Assembly (NCBI RefSeq): GCF_030646155.1
Contig: NZ_JAUTDN010000005.1
Coordinates: 180,869 to 244,868, forward strand
Reading direction: 5' to 3'
DNA: 64,000 nt
From: Conexibacter sp. CPCC 205762
Lineage (GTDB): Bacteria; Actinomycetota; Thermoleophilia; Solirubrobacterales; Solirubrobacteraceae
Each line of letters begins with the position of its first letter. Position 1 is the stretch's first letter. This document shows, piece by piece, positions 31,518-41,082 of the stretch. The translations under genes were made by a program, and so were the position numbers. The notes beneath the pieces are model-generated. The model made no database searches, had not been told where the DNA came from, and saw nothing but the letters and a program-made list of their open reading frames with translations.

Positions 31518-33248
31518 ATGGCGTCCTCTCGCTCAGATATTCAGGCGCATCATCGAGAGGTCGCCCGCAACGTCGCCGAGATCCTGGAGCTGTTCCCGGC
31601 CGCTGACCGGGCGGATCTCACTGACGAGGAGTTGGCTGACGAGCTGGCGTTCGCCGGCCGCCGGAACCCGAACGCTCCTGACCTCGACACAGATTCCGAC
31701 GCCTCAGACGGCAAGCAGCTGGACCCGTCGCTTGACGGCGTGCTGCTGGCCAAGCGCGTCTCCTACTCCCAGTTCCCACAGCCCAACCCCGACGCCAGAT
31801 TCCCGCACGCCCGCTCACACCCGGCACATGCGGGTCGCACGGCTGGGGAGATCACGGCGGCGATCCGCACGACGGTCGCCTGGCAGGAAGAGATCGCCGC
31901 GCCGCTGGCGGTGCGTGACGCGGCGAAGCGGTTCACGGCGGATGGCAGACGCCGTCCAGGGCCGGCGCCGCTGTTCTCCTATGAGGAGATCGAGGTGATG
32001 GAGCTGTACCGTCGCGTGGCCGGCGCCACCTCGACGTCGCAGGCGTTCACGCTGCTGGCCCGATTCGAGGCCGCGCGCGACCGCAGACTGCTCGGCTTCG
32101 ACCGCCAGCGGTTTCGTCCTCGCCGGGGCGAGGAGTGGAGACAGCGTCAGCCGGGGATCCCGTCGGACGCGACGATGAGCAAGTTCCGCTGCGAGCTGGG
32201 CGAGGAGTACCGCGAACAGCTGTGGTCAAGACTGCTGGCCCGCCAGCGGCGCGAGTACGTTGCCGCCAGCGACGACGACAGCAGCCGCATCCTCTTCATG
32301 GACGGGACCAACATTCACGTAACAGGTGTCTGTCCGATCGTGGACGGCAACGGCGAGCTGCGCAACAGCGTCGAGAAGATCACCGTCCCGACCGGCGGCT
32401 TTCAGAGACGCTTCCGCCTGAGAAAGGGCGGCCACGGCTTCAACGCCGTGATCATCACCGACGAGGTCGGCGTGCCGCTGGCCGACAGCCTCGACCGCAT
32501 ACAGACCGACGAGCGCAAGCTCGCGATCCAGGCGCTCGAAAGCTGGACCGAGAATGCACGGCCGGCCTACCCCAGCGAGACGGTGCGGGTGATCGTCGCC
32601 GACTCCGGCTTCACGGGCGAGCGCGTCCGCAGAGCGTGCCGCAGAGCCGGCATGATCGAGAACATCCACAGCGTCTCCCACGGCACCGCCGAGGAGTCCA
32701 GAGCCCGCGCGAGCGCGTTCAACCGTGCGCGCATAGCGATCGAGGACAGCGACGCCTTCGCCCTCAACGGCCACCGCGAGCTGGTCCCGCTGTGCGGGTG
32801 CGGCAGAGCCTCCATGGAGCGCCAGGCGTGGCTGGACAGACACGGCGTGGCGCATGCGCGGCTGAAGGGCCGCTGCGAGGCGTGCGGCGCCAACGTCTCC
32901 CTGAAGGCAGGGCGCATGCGCAGAACAACCGACCGCGCCAACCCGTCGGTTCTGCCGATGACGCCGCGCGATCAGGAGAGACTGCGCGACAGCTCGATCG
33001 GCAATCCGCTGACCTACAACGATCCCGCTGCAAGAGCCTACGGCGGCGCGCGATTCGCCAGAAACGAAGGCTTCAACGGCATGCTGGCAACCACCTACAA
33101 GCTCAACGGCGCCCCACGGAAATTCCGCTCCAGACGCCAAGTCCAGCTCGAAATGAACATCGTGTTTGCCGTCATGGTCAGCCTCGCCATCGAAGGCCGC
33201 CAAGCCGAAGCCGACGCCCACGCGAGCAGCGTCCAGCTCGTCGCCTGA
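31518..33248 (+). CDS. DDE transposase (IS4/IS1182-like layout)
   Basis: A 576-aa protein. An N-terminal helical DNA-binding part (about 1-240) precedes the RNase H-like core: first Asp in ILFMDGTNIHVTG, second Asp in VIVADSGFTG, and Glu in the C-terminal FARNEGFNGMLATTYK. Between them is a zinc-finger-like insert (CGCG and CEACG). The first ~40 residues overlap a competing short frame, so the true start may be slightly later. It is the only transposase in the element and lies about 240 bases from its right end, so it presumably moves the whole 15.4-kb unit. The family name is tentative. Confidence 0.75.
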   Translation: MASSRSDIQAHHREVARNVAEILELFPAADRADLTDEELADELAFAGRRNPNAPDLDTDSDASDGKQLDPSLDGVLLAKRVSYSQFPQPNPDARFPHARSHPAHAGRTAGEITAAIRTTVAWQEEIAAPLAVRDAAKRFTADGRRRPGPAPLFSYEEIEVMELYRRVAGATSTSQAFTLLARFEAARDRRLLGFDRQRFRPRRGEEWRQRQPGIPSDATMSKFRCELGEEYREQLWSRLLARQRREYVAASDDDSSRILFMDGTNIHVTGVCPIVDGNGELRNSVEKITVPTGGFQRRFRLRKGGHGFNAVIITDEVGVPLADSLDRIQTDERKLAIQALESWTENARPAYPSETVRVIVADSGFTGERVRRACRRAGMIENIHSVSHGTAEESRARASAFNRARIAIEDSDAFALNGHRELVPLCGCGRASMERQAWLDRHGVAHARLKGRCEACGANVSLKAGRMRRTTDRANPSVLPMTPRDQERLRDSSIGNPLTYNDPAARAYGGARFARNEGFNGMLATTYKLNGAPRKFRSRRQVQLEMNIVFAVMVSLAIEGRQAEADAHASSVQLVA

Positions 33249-33490
33249 CGGATTCCGACGCGCGCGGGAAACTGCCGCGCTCTCGAATCGGCCAGCCGCC
33301 GTAACCGCAGCCCACCATCGCGAGCAGCCCGACAGCGCCGCTTCGCTGCACCGGCTGACGAAGAGCCGACCGCCGTCGTCACCAGCCGGATCTGAGCTGG
33401 CCGGCAGACGCCCTGACCTGGCAGAAACGCCCGCCCCGGCGACGAATACCGGCTGCCAGCGAACTTAGAACTTCGACTTAGAAACAGGCC

Positions 33491-33856
33491 CAGCAGCTCC
33501 GCGTACTCATAGGGTTTGCAGAGCGCGTCGTCGGCGCCTCTGTCGATCACGCGGACGCGGGTGATCGGATCGTCGGCGCGGCCGCTCAGCACCATCAGCG
33601 GGAGGTTCGGGTCGAGCCGGCTGGTGATCCCGTCGGCATCGCGAACCTCGCGCACGAGGTCCAGGCCGTTGCGGCCAGGAAGGCCGAGATCGAGCAGGAC
33701 GAGGTCAGGACGGCGGGTCGAGAAGGCTGCAAGCGCCTCCTCGACGGACTCGACCGTGAACGGCTCGAAGCCGTCGGCGGCGAGGTTGTCGGCGAGGAAC
33801 GTGCTGTTGGTGCGGTCGTCCTCGACGATCATGATCATCGGGCTGGCGTGGGTCAT
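33491..33856 (-). pseudogene. Receiver half of the split response regulator
   Basis: It encodes a complete CheY-type receiver: acidic pair in IMIVEDD, phosphoacceptor Asp in LVLLDLGLPGRNG, Ser in MVLSGRA and Lys in DALCKPYEYAELL. It then runs into the transposon end. The winged-helix half lies at 17,839-18,096. Translation would continue a few dozen codons into transposon sequence, so a free receiver domain may still be made. The start at 33,856 is 97 bases from the divergent ohr gene. Confidence 0.88.
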
Positions 33857-33953
33857 GGCGTACAGAGCCAAAACCAGCGCGTGTTTCGCCCCCTTCTGCC
33901 CAGTTTTGTGTCGTTCGTGGACGGGATTGCGCCGTTTGGGTATGTGGGAGCCC

Positions 33954-34421
33954 ATGGAAGCGAGACGAGAGCTGCCCGCGATCGACCTCGACAGAGCGCT
34001 CTACACGGCCGAGGCGACCGTCCGCGGCGGGCGCTCGGGGCAGGGTCGCACCAGCGACGGCGCGCTGACCGTCGAGCTGCGGCCGCCGCGCGAGATGGGC
34101 GGCGACGGCGAGCCGGGCACCAACCCCGAGCAGCTGTTCGCGATCGGGTACGCCGCCTGCTTCGAGGGCGCGCTCGGGGTCGCGGCGCGGCGGCGGGCGC
34201 TCGACGCCGACGACGCCTCGATCGACGCGCGTGTCCATCTGCTGCCGACCGGCGACGGGCGCTTCACGATCGCGGTCGACCTCGACGTGACGCTGCCGTC
34301 GGTCGGCTCGGTCACGACCGCGGTCGAGCTGACCGCGGCGGCGCGTGAGATCTGCCCCTACTCGAACGCGACGCGCGGCAACGTGCGGCTGCGGCTGACC
34401 GCCAACGGAGCAGCGGTCTGA
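33954..34421 (+). CDS. ohr: Organic hydroperoxide reductase, Ohr/OsmC family
   Basis: A 155-aa protein. The two catalytic Cys are in GYAACFEGAL and REICPYSNATRGN, the usual Ohr positions, and NPEQLFAIGYAACF is the family signature. It reduces organic and fatty-acid hydroperoxides using lipoyl-thiol partners. ATG with GGGAG just upstream. Divergent from the broken response regulator; no OhrR gene is adjacent. Confidence 0.9.
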   Translation: MEARRELPAIDLDRALYTAEATVRGGRSGQGRTSDGALTVELRPPREMGGDGEPGTNPEQLFAIGYAACFEGALGVAARRRALDADDASIDARVHLLPTGDGRFTIAVDLDVTLPSVGSVTTAVELTAAAREICPYSNATRGNVRLRLTANGAAV

Positions 34422-34428
34422 ACGACGG

Positions 34429-35067
34429 TCAGAGCACCTCGACAGGGTCGCCGACGGCGACCTCGCCGGGCTCGATCACCCAGCAGTTGAGCGCGAAGCG
34501 ACCGTCGTAGTCGCGGTTGATCGTGCGCAGCACGTCGGGCGAGACCGCTTGCGTGTCCGGGTCGAGCGTCGTCATCACGCAGCGCTTGCAGACTTTCTCC
34601 ACGTCGAGCAGCGCGCCGCCGACGCGCAGCCGCCCGCCCGGCCAGTCGCGCTCAGCAAGGCCCTCGACGCCGCCGATCAGCAGATTCGGGCGCAGCCGCC
34701 GCCGGTCGACGCCGAGCGCCGCGACGGCGCCGTCGGTCGCGACCAGCAGCGCCGTGTCGTCGAAGCGGGCGTCGCCGTCCATCTCGATCAGCCGCGCCTC
34801 GTCGTCGGCGACGATCTCACGGACCGCCGAGAGCGCTTCCGGGGTGCGCCACGGACGGCCGTCGATCAGCGCCTCCCCGCGCTCGTCGAGCGTTCCCGCA
34901 AGGCTCAGCAGACGGTGGCGCGTGCGCGCCGTGACGAGCCGGTCATCGCCATCTCGCACCTGCACACGACGATCTCCCGGAATTCCGTCTGCGGTGATCG
35001 TGGCGCGCTCGAGCGGCTGTCCGGCGAGCGACTTGACCGGGTAGACCCACAGCTCGGCGACGTGCAT
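34429..35067 (-). CDS. MOSC-domain protein
   Basis: A 212-aa protein. It has the N-terminal MOSC beta-barrel (HVAELWVYPVKSLAGQPLE, then GIPGDRRVQVRD) and the MOSC core with the conserved Cys in EKVCKRCVMTTLDPDTQ. These proteins handle molybdenum-cofactor sulfur (as in mARC/MOCS3-type or YcbX-like enzymes) and transfer or reduce N-hydroxylated bases. ATG at 35,067 aligns with the family start. No molybdopterin enzyme gene is adjacent. Convergent with ohr, seven bases apart. Confidence 0.85.
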   Translation of the reverse strand: MHVAELWVYPVKSLAGQPLERATITADGIPGDRRVQVRDGDDRLVTARTRHRLLSLAGTLDERGEALIDGRPWRTPEALSAVREIVADDEARLIEMDGDARFDDTALLVATDGAVAALGVDRRRLRPNLLIGGVEGLAERDWPGGRLRVGGALLDVEKVCKRCVMTTLDPDTQAVSPDVLRTINRDYDGRFALNCWVIEPGEVAVGDPVEVL

Positions 35068-35236
35068 CGGATCGTCATTCTCACAGACCTGGCGAGCGGG
35101 AGGCGGACCCTCGGGCGATCGTCCGGAACCGCTTGCAAGTTCGCGTGCAGGCCATCCGCAATTGGAGGAGTGCTGCATATGATGCCGACGCCGAACGGGC
35201 TGCCTTTGCCGCCCTGCCCCGACCCGGCACTCACGG

Positions 35237-35701
35237 ATGATCGAACGCGGAAACTACAGCTCAGGCGATGACTTCGTGCTCGAATACGGAGAGCTTCGCT
35301 TCACCTTCAACGAGCGAGACTTCGGCGAGCGCTGCGAGCAGGCTGCCCGCAAGCTCGGCTTCGTCTCGGGCCAGCTCGAGCAGCAAGAGGCCGAGGATCT
35401 CGTCAACCTCGTCGTCAACGGCGAGGTGACCGACCCGGCCTCAGCGCTCGGCGAGCACGTCAACGACTGCTGGCCAGAGCTCGTCGGCCCCTCCGAGCGC
35501 TCGCTCGTGCACTGGCTGCGACGGCTGATCTTCCGCGGCGCCTGGCTCGACCAGCGCGTCAAGGAAGGCGAGCTGGACGTCGCCTTCGACGGCGACACGC
35601 ATACCTTCGCCTACGTCCAGCCCGATCGCGGCAACGAGCCGATCGAGCTGGCCCCCGAGCCCTCCTGGGGCCGGGTCGCCTACCTCCCCCGCTCGCTGTA
35701 G
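35237..35701 (+). CDS. Hypothetical protein
   Basis: A 154-aa acidic protein with no recognised motif. Predicted mixed alpha/beta, with EYGELRFTFNERDFGERCEQ at the start and a helix-rich middle. Two Cys are far apart, and no signal peptide or membrane segment is visible. It is followed by a bidirectional hairpin shared with the convergent rho-like gene. Function unknown. Confidence 0.5.
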   Translation: MIERGNYSSGDDFVLEYGELRFTFNERDFGERCEQAARKLGFVSGQLEQQEAEDLVNLVVNGEVTDPASALGEHVNDCWPELVGPSERSLVHWLRRLIFRGAWLDQRVKEGELDVAFDGDTHTFAYVQPDRGNEPIELAPEPSWGRVAYLPRSL

Positions 35702-35719
35702 CGAGCGCACAGACGCAGA

Positions 35720-35751
35720 ACGCCCCGCCCCGGCGAACCGGGACGAGGCGT
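35720..35751. terminator. Bidirectional hairpin between convergent genes
   Basis: ACGCCCCGCCCCGG pairs with CCGGGACGAGGCGT around a CGAA loop, with one mismatch. It lies 19 bases after the hypothetical gene stop and 23 bases after the rho-like gene end, so it can serve both. Confidence 0.6.
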
Positions 35752-35773
35752 CGGAAGCGTGCCTGCGGGCCGG

Positions 35774-37117
<1,344 letters not shown>

Positions 37118-37206
37118 GAGATGGTCCTCCTGGGGATGGATGATCGGTGGGCTCCGGCCGCGTTGGGACAGCGGCCGGCGAACGTTGCGGGCAGAAGGCT
37201 AGCGCG

Positions 37207-37836
37207 TCAGCGAGCGGAGGCGTCGTCGCGCGCGGCCAGCGTGAGCGGATGCTCCGCCATCCGGTGCAAGACGCCAGCCGGAACGGCCGCGTTCTCGGCG
37301 CCCAGCCGCGCCGCCAGCACGACCTGCTGCGGGCTGACGATCCCGCCGGCGAGCACCTGCGCGGTCGTCTCGCCCGTGTGCAGCGACTCGACCATCGCCT
37401 GCAGCGTCTCGCCCGCGTCGATCGCCGCCTGCTCCAGCCGTGTCAGCGAGGTCGACACGAGCGCGGCGCCGGCCTCGGCCGCCAGCAGCGCCTGCGCGGC
37501 GCTGAAGACGTGCGTGACCTCGACCGCCAGCTCCTGCTCCTCCAGCGCGCTCGCGGCCGCCAGCCCGGCCGGGCCGAACGGCAGCGCCGCGACGGCGTGC
37601 TCGTGCAGGTCGGCGAGCGCCAGGCCCTGAGCGGTCAGCGTCGCGGCGTCGGGACCGTCGAGCAGGACGGTGACGGTCGCGTCGAGCAGGTCGCAGAGAC
37701 GGACGATCTCGGCGTCGGAATCGGCGGCGCCGGCGGCGGCCAGGCCGGCGCGGCTGGTGCGGATGCCGGCGAGCACGCCCCAGGCGGCGACCGCCTCGGC
37801 CTCGGCGGCGGAATCGGTGTCGAGCAGCAACTTCAT
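37207..37836 (-). CDS. Transaldolase/FSA-like protein lacking the Schiff-base lysine
   Basis: A 209-aa protein of the small transaldolase/fructose-6-phosphate aldolase family. MKLLLDTDSAAEAEAVAAWG matches the MKFFIDTANLDEI-type start, ALPFGPAGLAAASALEEQEL the VKIPLTPEGL region, and FSAAQALLAAEAGAALVSTS the FSxxQALLAAxAGAxYVSPF region. The catalytic Lys that should stand before the PxxPxGL element is Ala here (VAALPFGP), so Schiff-base chemistry is not expected. It could be a structural or regulatory paralogue. Eleven bases from the folP gene downstream. Confidence 0.7.
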   Translation of the reverse strand: MKLLLDTDSAAEAEAVAAWGVLAGIRTSRAGLAAAGAADSDAEIVRLCDLLDATVTVLLDGPDAATLTAQGLALADLHEHAVAALPFGPAGLAAASALEEQELAVEVTHVFSAAQALLAAEAGAALVSTSLTRLEQAAIDAGETLQAMVESLHTGETTAQVLAGGIVSPQQVVLAARLGAENAAVPAGVLHRMAEHPLTLAARDDASAR

Positions 37837-37846
37837 GATGCTGAGG

Positions 37847-38758
37847 CTACTGCTGCCGCTCCCAGCGGAGTCTGTCGGAGAGGCGCGCGTCGGCGGCCAG
37901 CTCGCGGCGGCCGGCGAGCACGTCGCGGACGGCGAGGTACTCGGCCGCCGCGGCGATGTCGTGGATGCGGAAGATGTGACCGCCGGCGTCGGCGCCCCAG
38001 CCGAGCGCGGCGAGCGTGCCGGCGAGCCGCTCGCGCGGCGGGCGGCCGGTGATCGCGCCGATGAAGTCCTTGCGCGACAGCGCCATCAGCACCGGGCGGT
38101 CGAGCGCGAGCACGTCGTCGAGCCGCCGCAGCACCTCGACCGTCTGCGCGGGCGTCTTGCCGAAGTCCGGCCCCGGGTCGAGGATCAGCTGCTCGTCGGC
38201 GACGCCGTGAGCGCGCGCCAGCTCGATCCGCTCGCGCAGGAAGCTGACGACGTCGGCGGCCATCCTGCCGTCCATGCCGGGGTCCAGCAGCTTCGTCTTC
38301 GGCGCCGCGCGCGTGTGCATGATCACCAGCGCCGCACCGGTTCGCGCGCAGACGGCCGCCAGCTCAGGGTCGCGCAGGCCGCTGACGTCGTTGACGATCC
38401 GCGCGCCGGCGGCGATCGCGGCCTCCGCGACCGCCGGCTTGTAGGTGTCGACCGAGACGAGCGCGCCCAGCTCGCCGGCGACCCGCTCGATCAGCGGGAT
38501 GACGCGGGCGATCTCCTCCTCGGCAGCGACCGCCGGTCTGTTCGTGACGCCTGACTCGCCGCCGATGTCGATCACGTCGGCGCCGGCCGCCAGCAGCTCC
38601 CGCGCCAGCACGACGCGCTTCTCCAGCGTCGGGTAGTCGCCGTCGTCTGAGAACGAGTCGGGGGTCGCGTTGACGATCCCCATCAGCCACGGCCGCTCGC
38701 CGAGCCGCAGCGTGCGGTCGCACGCCCGCACCTCCAGCAGCCGCGGCGGTGCGCTCAT
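37847..38758 (-). CDS. folP: Dihydropteroate synthase
   Basis: A 303-aa TIM-barrel enzyme joining p-aminobenzoate and dihydropterin pyrophosphate in folate synthesis. Clear signatures are MGIVNATPDSFSDDGDYPT, DIGGESGVTNR, IVNDVSGL, LDPGPDFGKTP and ALSRKDFIGAITG. The ATG overlaps the stop of the upstream secreted-protein gene (ATGA), an odd pairing that is probably only transcriptional convenience. It lies just upstream of the transaldolase-like gene. Confidence 0.92.
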   Translation of the reverse strand: MSAPPRLLEVRACDRTLRLGERPWLMGIVNATPDSFSDDGDYPTLEKRVVLARELLAAGADVIDIGGESGVTNRPAVAAEEEIARVIPLIERVAGELGALVSVDTYKPAVAEAAIAAGARIVNDVSGLRDPELAAVCARTGAALVIMHTRAAPKTKLLDPGMDGRMAADVVSFLRERIELARAHGVADEQLILDPGPDFGKTPAQTVEVLRRLDDVLALDRPVLMALSRKDFIGAITGRPPRERLAGTLAALGWGADAGGHIFRIHDIAAAAEYLAVRDVLAGRRELAADARLSDRLRWERQQ

Positions 38759-40746
38759 CGGCGCGTGACTCTGGCGTCGCCTCTTCTGCCTCTGCCTCTT
38801 CTCGGCTTCGGCGTGACGAGCGTCAGCGGCGTTCTCGTGACGGTGCGGTTGCCGGCGGCGTCGAGGACCGTCACGAGCACCGTGTAGCGGCCCGCTCTGG
38901 CGTAGGTGTGCTGGGCGCCGCGCTTGATCGGCTCGCGTCTGCTCTTGTCGCCCCAGTCGACGATCGCGCTGGCGACGCCGGAGGTGCGCGCGGTTCTGAC
39001 GCCCGGCGCGGGCGCCGGCGCGGCGTCGACCGCTCTCAGCGCGAGCTTCAGCGTCGCGCCCGGCCGGCGGGCGCCGCTGACGCGCACCGACGCGGTCGGC
39101 GCGACGGTGTCGACGCGGACGGTGCCGACACGCGTCTGCGCCGTCTGCCCGCGTCTGTCGACGGCGGTGATCTGCCAGCTGTGCTCGCCCTGCGCCAGCG
39201 AGGACTTGAGCTTGTACGACAGCCGCGGCGTCGTCGCCACCTCGGCGCCGTCGACGGAGACCTTGTAGGCGAGGCCCCAGCCCTCCCTCGAGCGCGTCCA
39301 GGCGAGCGCCGGTCTGTCGGTCCGCTCCCACTTTCTCGCGCTGGGGGCGGGCGCGAAGCGGCCCGGCGGCTGGTCGATCGTCGCGACCGCGATGCTGTTG
39401 CCCTGCACGTAGGCGATCGCGAGGTCGCCGTTGTCGTCGCCGGCCGCGTCGAGGCCGCGGACGGCGTCGGTCGGGCCGAGGCCGGGCTGCGACAGCACCG
39501 TCTCGGCCTCGAAGTCTCTGCCGTTGTAGAAACGGCCGCGCACGTCGGTCGCGCCGTCGGCGCCGGTGTACTGCCAGGCGACGATCATCTTCAGCGGCGT
39601 CGCCGTCGCCGGGACGGCGTAGGTCGGCCCGCTGCTCTGCGCGACCGAGTCGACCTGCTGGATCGGGCCGGCGAGCAGGTCGGCCCGCATCAGCATCGCG
39701 TAGCTGAGGTTGGTCGTATCGCTGGAGCCGAGCACTATCCCCTGGCCGATGCCGCCGTTGGAGATGTGCGGGCGCACGGAGCTCTGGCCGGTCGCGAACG
39801 GCGTCGCGTCGACCGCGGCCGGGCCGTCGAAGCGCGAGCCGCGCAGGCGCCGGTAGACGACGCGCGAGCGCTCCGCCCCGTTGATCGTGAAGACGGCGCG
39901 GAAGACGATGCCGGTGAACGAGTCGTCGTCCTGGACGCCGACCTCGGGCTGGTCGGCGCCGCCGACGCCGAGCCCCTCGACCTGCAGGCCGTCGTTGGCG
40001 TTCGCGAAGACGGTGCTCGGGCGCGTGCCCATCACGCGCCGCGCGATCACCTGGCCGGCCTCGCCCCAGGCGACGACGGCGACGCCGTCGGCTGAGGCGC
40101 CGACGCGCGCGCGGCCGCCGCCGACGCCGGCGTCGTTGGCCGGGTTGGCGTCGAGCGGGGCGTCGACGAGCGCCCACGGGGCGGCGTCCTTGGAGTACGC
40201 GATGCGGATGTCGTGACCGCCGGCGCCGGGCGCCGCGAAGACGAGATAGCCCTTGCGGTTGACGCTCAGGTCGATGTGCGGGTCCGACGCGCCGCCGCCG
40301 CCCCAGACGGTCTGCTGCGCCCAGGCGGCGCCGCCGTTGGCGCGCGTCGCCGTGTAGATGTTGCCGCCGTTGACCCAGGCGACCTGGACGCGGCCGCCGT
40401 CACCGGTCGAGACGACCGGCTGGCTGGAGCCGCCGGGCTGGCCGCCGTCGACCCGCTCCGGGCTGAACCAGCGGCCGTCGACGAGGCGCGAGACGTAGGC
40501 GTGGGTGCCGTCGCCCTCGGCCAGCAGGTACGTGACCGCTCCGCTGCCGTCAGGAGCGAGGTCGATGTTGCCGAGCGCGGGGATCGCGCCGCTGACGACC
40601 GCCTCGCCGGGGAAGGTCCCGGCGTGGGCGGGCGCGGCGGCGAGCGGCGGCGCGAGCAGCGCGGCCGTGACGACGGCTGCGGCGCGCAGGCGCGGGCTGG
40701 AGAGGCGGAAACGTGAGGGCATCTGGAACTGACCGGTTGACGGCAT
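38755..40746 (-). CDS. Large secreted beta-propeller/PKD-like protein
   Basis: A 663-aa exported protein. A signal peptide (RAAAVVTAALLAPPLAAAPAHA) precedes about 450 residues of repeated beta-rich units with WxxxG and VAW-type pieces (GGNIYTATRANGGAAWAQQT, VVAWGEAGQVIARRV), suggesting a propeller. Ig/fibronectin-like domains and a PKD-like segment (AIVDWGDKSR, HTYARAGRYTVLV) follow, then an Arg-rich end (RRGRGRRGD). It is probably surface-displayed by adhesion to wall polymers rather than by LPxTG, which I do not see. Arg codons here are mostly AGA, unlike cytoplasmic neighbours. Confidence 0.65.
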   Translation of the reverse strand: MPSTGQFQMPSRFRLSSPRLRAAAVVTAALLAPPLAAAPAHAGTFPGEAVVSGAIPALGNIDLAPDGSGAVTYLLAEGDGTHAYVSRLVDGRWFSPERVDGGQPGGSSQPVVSTGDGGRVQVAWVNGGNIYTATRANGGAAWAQQTVWGGGGASDPHIDLSVNRKGYLVFAAPGAGGHDIRIAYSKDAAPWALVDAPLDANPANDAGVGGGRARVGASADGVAVVAWGEAGQVIARRVMGTRPSTVFANANDGLQVEGLGVGGADQPEVGVQDDDSFTGIVFRAVFTINGAERSRVVYRRLRGSRFDGPAAVDATPFATGQSSVRPHISNGGIGQGIVLGSSDTTNLSYAMLMRADLLAGPIQQVDSVAQSSGPTYAVPATATPLKMIVAWQYTGADGATDVRGRFYNGRDFEAETVLSQPGLGPTDAVRGLDAAGDDNGDLAIAYVQGNSIAVATIDQPPGRFAPAPSARKWERTDRPALAWTRSREGWGLAYKVSVDGAEVATTPRLSYKLKSSLAQGEHSWQITAVDRRGQTAQTRVGTVRVDTVAPTASVRVSGARRPGATLKLALRAVDAAPAPAPGVRTARTSGVASAIVDWGDKSRREPIKRGAQHTYARAGRYTVLVTVLDAAGNRTVTRTPLTLVTPKPRRGRGRRGDARVTRR

Positions 40747-41082
40747 CGTGCATCTCAACCGGCGAGGATGCTCAAAGTTACGGAATCGGCCGGACGGGCG
40801 ATCCGCCGGCGGCGCGAAGCGGGGTGGTGTGCGGGACCGGCCTCCGCGGTCCCGCTCCACCCCATCCCCCTCTGATCCCGACACGCGCGACGCGGCGCGC
40901 TCCGCAATCGCACCGGACCGGTTCCCCGACGGGCCGATGCGCTCGGTTGCCCCGTAGCGCACGTGACCGTCGCACACGCACGCGCACGTCGAGCAGCATT
41001 GGTAAGAACGCTGACGTTCATCCGAGTCGCTGGGCGCCAGGCACACCGCCGACGCGCCGCTAAAACGGCTTTGCGGCCGGAG

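Larger units (their letters stand above)
18097..33490. mobile_element. 15.4-kb transposon inserted in a response-regulator gene
   Basis: The left end reads GGGCTGCTTCTAAGT inward (18,097-18,111) and the right end GGCCTGTTTCTAAGT inward (33,490-33,476), 13 of 15 matching. TTCTAAGTTCGC occurs at 18,104-18,115 and inverted at 33,459-33,470. The flanks carry cagcag at 18,091-18,096 and 33,491-33,496, a 6-bp target duplication, and deleting the element plus one copy restores the host gene in frame. A DDE transposase gene lies at the right end. Cargo includes Gabija-like genes, a KAP NTPase and several small operons, far more than a usual insertion sequence. Confidence 0.8.

Noticed and set aside
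31394..31606. Short plus-strand frame overlapping the transposase start
   Set aside because: It overlaps the transposase by about 90 bases in another frame, has no clear ribosome site and no recognisable content.
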